Below, in pieces: positions 61,226 through 64,000 of a DNA stretch of 64,000 nucleotides; the stretch's first letter is position 1, and each line of letters opens with the position of its first letter. Under the pieces are notes generated by a model. That model made no database searches and was not told where the DNA came from. It was given only the letters and a program-made list of their open reading frames with translations. This DNA comes from an uncultured Lactobacillus sp. (lineage in GTDB: Bacteria > Bacillota > Bacilli > Lactobacillales > Lactobacillaceae), in assembly GCA_937874185.1 (NCBI GenBank), contig CALNAK010000022.1, positions 310,001-374,000 of the forward strand, read 5' to 3'. A program made the position numbers and the translations under genes.

Positions 61226-61306
61226 GACTTTTTTTATATGAAGGAGTAGAATTGAGAAATAACCCTTCTAATTGAATGAAGGTGTCACAAAGTTAGGGGG
61301 ATGGAA

Positions 61307-62482
61307 ATGAACTTTATAGGAACGTTATGTTTAATTTTGGTAACAACCACGATTGCTGGTCACTTTGCCAATCGTATGGGAATTCCATCGGTTATTGGAG
61401 AATTGGTTGTTGGTATTTTGTTGGGACCAGCGATACTTAACTTAATCAAACTAGATAGTATGGTAAGTGCTTTTTCTGATATTGGTGTAATTATTTTGAT
61501 GTTTTTAGGTGGCTTGGAAAGTGATTTAGGACTTTTAAGAAAATATCTCAAGCCAGCCATTATAGTCGCAATTTCTGGTGTTGTTTTGCCGGTTGTTGTA
61601 ATGGGATTTGTAACTTGGATGTTAGGATTTTCTATTTTAGAAGCATTATTTATAGGAGTGATTTTTTCAGCTACATCAGTTTCAATTTCAGTGGCAGTTT
61701 TGAAACAGTACCACGCACTCTCGACAAGAGAAGGAGCAACAATTTTAGGGGCAGCTGTGGCCGATGATATTATCGGAGTTTTATTGTTATCATTGATGAT
61801 CAGTTTGTTGTCTAGCCAAGGAATCAACGCAGGTAGTAATCAACCGACTATTGTAATTATTTTGATAGAACAAGTTCTGTTTTTTGTTGGGGCATATTTG
61901 CTAGTTAAATGGATTGCACCGTACTTGATGCGCCTGAGTGAGAAACTCATTGTGCCATCAAGTGTAACTATTATGTCGATAATAATTTGCTTGAACATGG
62001 CCTGGGTCGCCAATCTAGTAGGATTAAGCGGTGCGATTGGTGCCTTCTTTGCCGGAATTGCGATTGCTAATACACCGTACAAAACAATTTTAGCGGACCA
62101 CGTAGAGCCGTTGGGTAATTCTATTTTTATTCCCGTTTTCTTTGTCAGTGTCGGGTTGAATATGACCTTGAACCATTTTATGAAAAATTTAATCCTAATT
62201 ATAGTTTTGGTAGTGCTGGCAGGTCTAACCAAGTGGATAGGATGCGGATTAGGCGCAAAGCTAAGCGGATTTACTAATAATAGTAGTTCGATTATTGGTA
62301 CAGGTATGATTGCCAGAGGTGAGATGGGCTTGATTACAGCCCAAATTGGACATCAGGCGGGATTGCTGAACAATACAGATTATTCAGCAATGATACTGGT
62401 AATTATTTTAGTAACCTTGATTTCGCCGTTACTTTTGAAAAAGACTTTGAATAAATCGGATATTATTAATGAACTGAAATAG
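61307..62482 (+). CDS. CPA2 family cation:proton antiporter
   Basis: A 391-residue membrane protein with about twelve helices of the Na+/H+ or K+/H+ exchanger family. Signatures are GELVVGILLGPAIL (TM2), FLGGLESDL, SATSVSISVAVL and the essential Asp pair in GAAVADDIIGVLLL (about 147-160), with GLSGAIGAFFAGIAIA later. There is no C-terminal RCK domain. ATG at 61307 is chosen because AGGGGG ends 6 nt upstream; the ATG at 61301 touches that site. Confidence 0.9.
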   Translation: MNFIGTLCLILVTTTIAGHFANRMGIPSVIGELVVGILLGPAILNLIKLDSMVSAFSDIGVIILMFLGGLESDLGLLRKYLKPAIIVAISGVVLPVVVMGFVTWMLGFSILEALFIGVIFSATSVSISVAVLKQYHALSTREGATILGAAVADDIIGVLLLSLMISLLSSQGINAGSNQPTIVIILIEQVLFFVGAYLLVKWIAPYLMRLSEKLIVPSSVTIMSIIICLNMAWVANLVGLSGAIGAFFAGIAIANTPYKTILADHVEPLGNSIFIPVFFVSVGLNMTLNHFMKNLILIIVLVVLAGLTKWIGCGLGAKLSGFTNNSSSIIGTGMIARGEMGLITAQIGHQAGLLNNTDYSAMILVIILVTLISPLLLKKTLNKSDIINELK

Positions 62483-62507
62483 ACCTCAACTGAGGTCTAT
62501 TTTTTTA
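62477..62507 (+). terminator. Intrinsic terminator of the antiporter gene
   Basis: AAATAGACCTCA (62477-62488) pairs with TGAGGTCTATTT (62491-62502); the stop codon is in the stem. T's follow. Confidence 0.9.
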
Positions 62508-62638
62508 TAATTATATATATTAATTTATTCAAAAAATTGTCAATAGGCAAAATATTCAGTCATATCAGCCTTATATATTTTATATAAATAATAAAGAAAA
62601 ACTCCTGATATACTGACGAAGACATAAGGAGAACGACT

Positions 62639-63610
62639 ATGAAAAAATTAATTTTAGCTTCAATAATGGCTTTGACAGTGATTTTTAATATGGGAGCAAG
62701 TATGGGAAATGTAAATGCACAAACAATTTATACAAGTATGCCAGATCAAGATGATACATATTATCAACCATTCGAGTCGAGCTTAAGAAACTTTAATACT
62801 GATTTACAAACTAATGCAACGAGTAAAGATAAATTTGTGACACTGGATACCCAAAAGGAGGATTTCAACACTAAGAATTTTTACTATCCGGATATTTGGC
62901 TTCGAGATGTGGCACCTGTCATTACGACAAAGATGGTCAAATTCAGGTATTCACCTAACTACCTCAAAAAATCCGATAGTAGGTATTTGAATAATAGATT
63001 TAATAAATTCTTGAAGGGAAAATATCACTATTCTAAATCTAATCTAATTCTGGATGGTGGTAACTTGCAATGGAATGGAGCCAAGACAGTTGTTTTGACT
63101 AAACAGGTTTTTGCTGATAATCCAGAATGGACCAAAAAAGAGATTGTATCGGAACTACAGTATCAATTAAATGTTAAGAAAGTTATCTTCATTTCAAAAG
63201 AGCCTGGGGATGTTCTGGGTCACAGTGATGGTATGGTCAAGTTTATGGATAAGGATAAGATGTTTATTAATGACTTTAGTTATGAACCAGGATTTTTGAA
63301 GAAAGTAGAAAAACAAATTTTAGAACAAGAACCAAATATGAAATTTATTGTTTTGCCATCTTCATATACCAGCAAGGGGCAGTTTGATAAAAAGATTGCT
63401 TCTGCTAAAGGGTTATACATCAATATGTTAGAGACCCCACAAGCAATTTACTTTCCGATTTATCATTTAAAAGATGATCAACGGGTTATGAAATTGGTTC
63501 AAGCGCATACTGATAAAAAAGTTATTCCAATTAACGTTTCGAAAATATCGACTTTGGGCGGATCAGCTCATTGTTTGACTTGGGATGTTCCTGATAAATT
63601 TAGAAAATAA
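62639..63610 (+). CDS. Secreted agmatine/peptidylarginine deiminase family protein
   Basis: A 323-residue protein of the guanidine-modifying (agmatine deiminase/PAD_porph) family with a signal peptide (KKLILASIMALTVIFNMG..., cleavage likely after VNA-Q). Active-site motifs are all visible: WLRDVAPV (about 87-94), LDGGNLQWNG (about 138-147), GHSDGMV (about 193-199, catalytic His-Asp) and GGSAHCLTW (about 307-315, nucleophile Cys). The family turns agmatine or peptidyl-arginine into carbamoyl or citrulline products plus ammonia. Export is atypical for agmatine catabolism. AAGGAGAA precedes the ATG. No putrescine genes are adjacent. Confidence 0.85.
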   Translation: MKKLILASIMALTVIFNMGASMGNVNAQTIYTSMPDQDDTYYQPFESSLRNFNTDLQTNATSKDKFVTLDTQKEDFNTKNFYYPDIWLRDVAPVITTKMVKFRYSPNYLKKSDSRYLNNRFNKFLKGKYHYSKSNLILDGGNLQWNGAKTVVLTKQVFADNPEWTKKEIVSELQYQLNVKKVIFISKEPGDVLGHSDGMVKFMDKDKMFINDFSYEPGFLKKVEKQILEQEPNMKFIVLPSSYTSKGQFDKKIASAKGLYINMLETPQAIYFPIYHLKDDQRVMKLVQAHTDKKVIPINVSKISTLGGSAHCLTWDVPDKFRK

Positions 63611-63631
63611 AAAAAGCCCCTAAGGACTTTT
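63609..63631 (-). terminator. Terminator of the PTS gene (shared hairpin)
   Basis: On the minus strand AAAAGTCC and GGGGCTTTT pair around TTA and run into seven U. On the plus strand the same hairpin follows the deiminase gene but its T tract is short. Confidence 0.7.
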
Positions 63632-64000
63632 AAGCTTGTTCGTCTGAAGAAACCATCTTGTCGCTGTAACCAAATAGGTAAGTTAGAACGAAGGCAGCAA
63701 TGAAAGCAACTAAGTGGGAAACGATATAAGCAGTAAAGTTTGAGTCGATTCCACCTTTAGGGTTAATGAAAGATGGGAAACCAATCAAGCTACCTGTGAA
63801 ACCGTAGATTACCAGGTGCATTCCACCGGCAACGGCTCCACCTAAGGCATTTCCAATCATTGTCATGTAGAAGGCTTTCTTATATTTCAAAAGAATTCCG
63901 TATAGAGATGGTTCTGAAATTCCACAAAGTGCTGAAACACCAGCTGAGTAACCTAGAGCTTCAAATTTCTTTTTCTTTGTTTTAACCGCAACGGCTAGAA
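63630..64000 (-). CDS. PTS sugar transporter subunit EIIC, C-terminal end (truncated by the window)
   Basis: The reading frame enters from the window edge on the minus strand and encodes about 122 C-terminal residues. VSALCGISEPSLYGILLKYKKAF is split by the usual loop and resembles the EP-x-(L/I)-(Y/F)-G sugar-binding segment of glucose-superfamily EIIC domains. Two to three membrane helices follow, then a short tail (SDKMVSSDEQA) with no EIIA domain. Beta-glucoside or trehalose type is likely, but specificity needs the missing part. Confidence 0.8.
   Translation of the reverse strand, partial: LAVAVKTKKKKFEALGYSAGVSALCGISEPSLYGILLKYKKAFYMTMIGNALGGAVAGGMHLVIYGFTGSLIGFPSFINPKGGIDSNFTAYIVSHLVAFIAAFVLTYLFGYSDKMVSSDEQA

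Noticed and set aside
1..64000. tRNA or rRNA genes
   Set aside because: No CCA-ended cloverleaf with TTCRANY or conserved rRNA segments was noticed by eye; a covariance scan would be needed to exclude them fully.

Overview
The window is a 64 kb chromosomal segment of a low-GC Gram-positive bacterium, most likely a member of the Lactobacillaceae and perhaps of the Companilactobacillus type. The genus is an inference. It rests on AT-rich codon use, frequent TTG/GTG starts behind strong GGAGG sites, T-box control, an ECF transporter module beside the ribosomal operons, a WxL-type surface lectin, paired zinc and zinc-free S14 proteins, and a fumarase plus soluble fumarate reductase pair. No rRNA, tRNA, CRISPR array, transposase or phage module was recognised.

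Region 1 (1-34.4 kb) is core information machinery. It starts with the 3' part of clpC, then rpoB-rpoC, a small interruption (an alpha/beta hydrolase and a convergent prepilin peptidase), the str operon (rpsL-rpsG-fusA), a CPBP membrane protease on the opposite strand, and an almost unbroken S10-spc-alpha cluster from rpsJ to rplQ that includes secY, adk, infA and rpoA. The ECF energy-coupling module ecfA1-ecfA2-ecfT, truA and rplM-rpsI follow. Leaders with credible structure precede rpsL, rpsJ and rplM. A multi-branched foldback closes the rplQ transcript.

Region 2 (34.4-43 kb) holds unlinked accessory genes: a GNAT acetyltransferase, an SdpI/DUF1648 membrane protein, an RpiB/LacAB-like isomerase, a large secreted lectin/WxL protein, an unknown protein, an AadE-like nucleotidyltransferase, a YdcF-type membrane protein, a HAD phosphatase and a macrodomain protein.

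Region 3 (43-48 kb) is a tryptophan operon under a Trp-specific T-box: trpD-C-F-B-A. trpE and trpG are absent. A 12-codon minigene containing one Trp codon lies where the first gene would be expected.

Region 4 (48-64 kb) contains an SDR dehydrogenase, a YisL-type membrane protein, a MarR-ABC exporter operon with an operator inside its promoter spacer, a zinc-free S14 unit with an AdcR-like box and a 34-residue companion gene, a YfcC-type transporter, a GH65 phosphorylase with an AraC regulator behind a cre-like site, fumC-frdA, a CPA2 antiporter, a secreted agmatine/peptidylarginine-deiminase-like protein and the end of a PTS EIIC gene.

The most unusual feature is a family of five ~121-128 bp foldback repeats, all between 49.2 and 61.3 kb. 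Four are in + orientation downstream of genes (two as a tandem pair) and one is inverted. Several stems differ in sequence between copies while keeping base pairing, which points to selection on a hairpin or to arm-to-arm exchange within a non-autonomous element.
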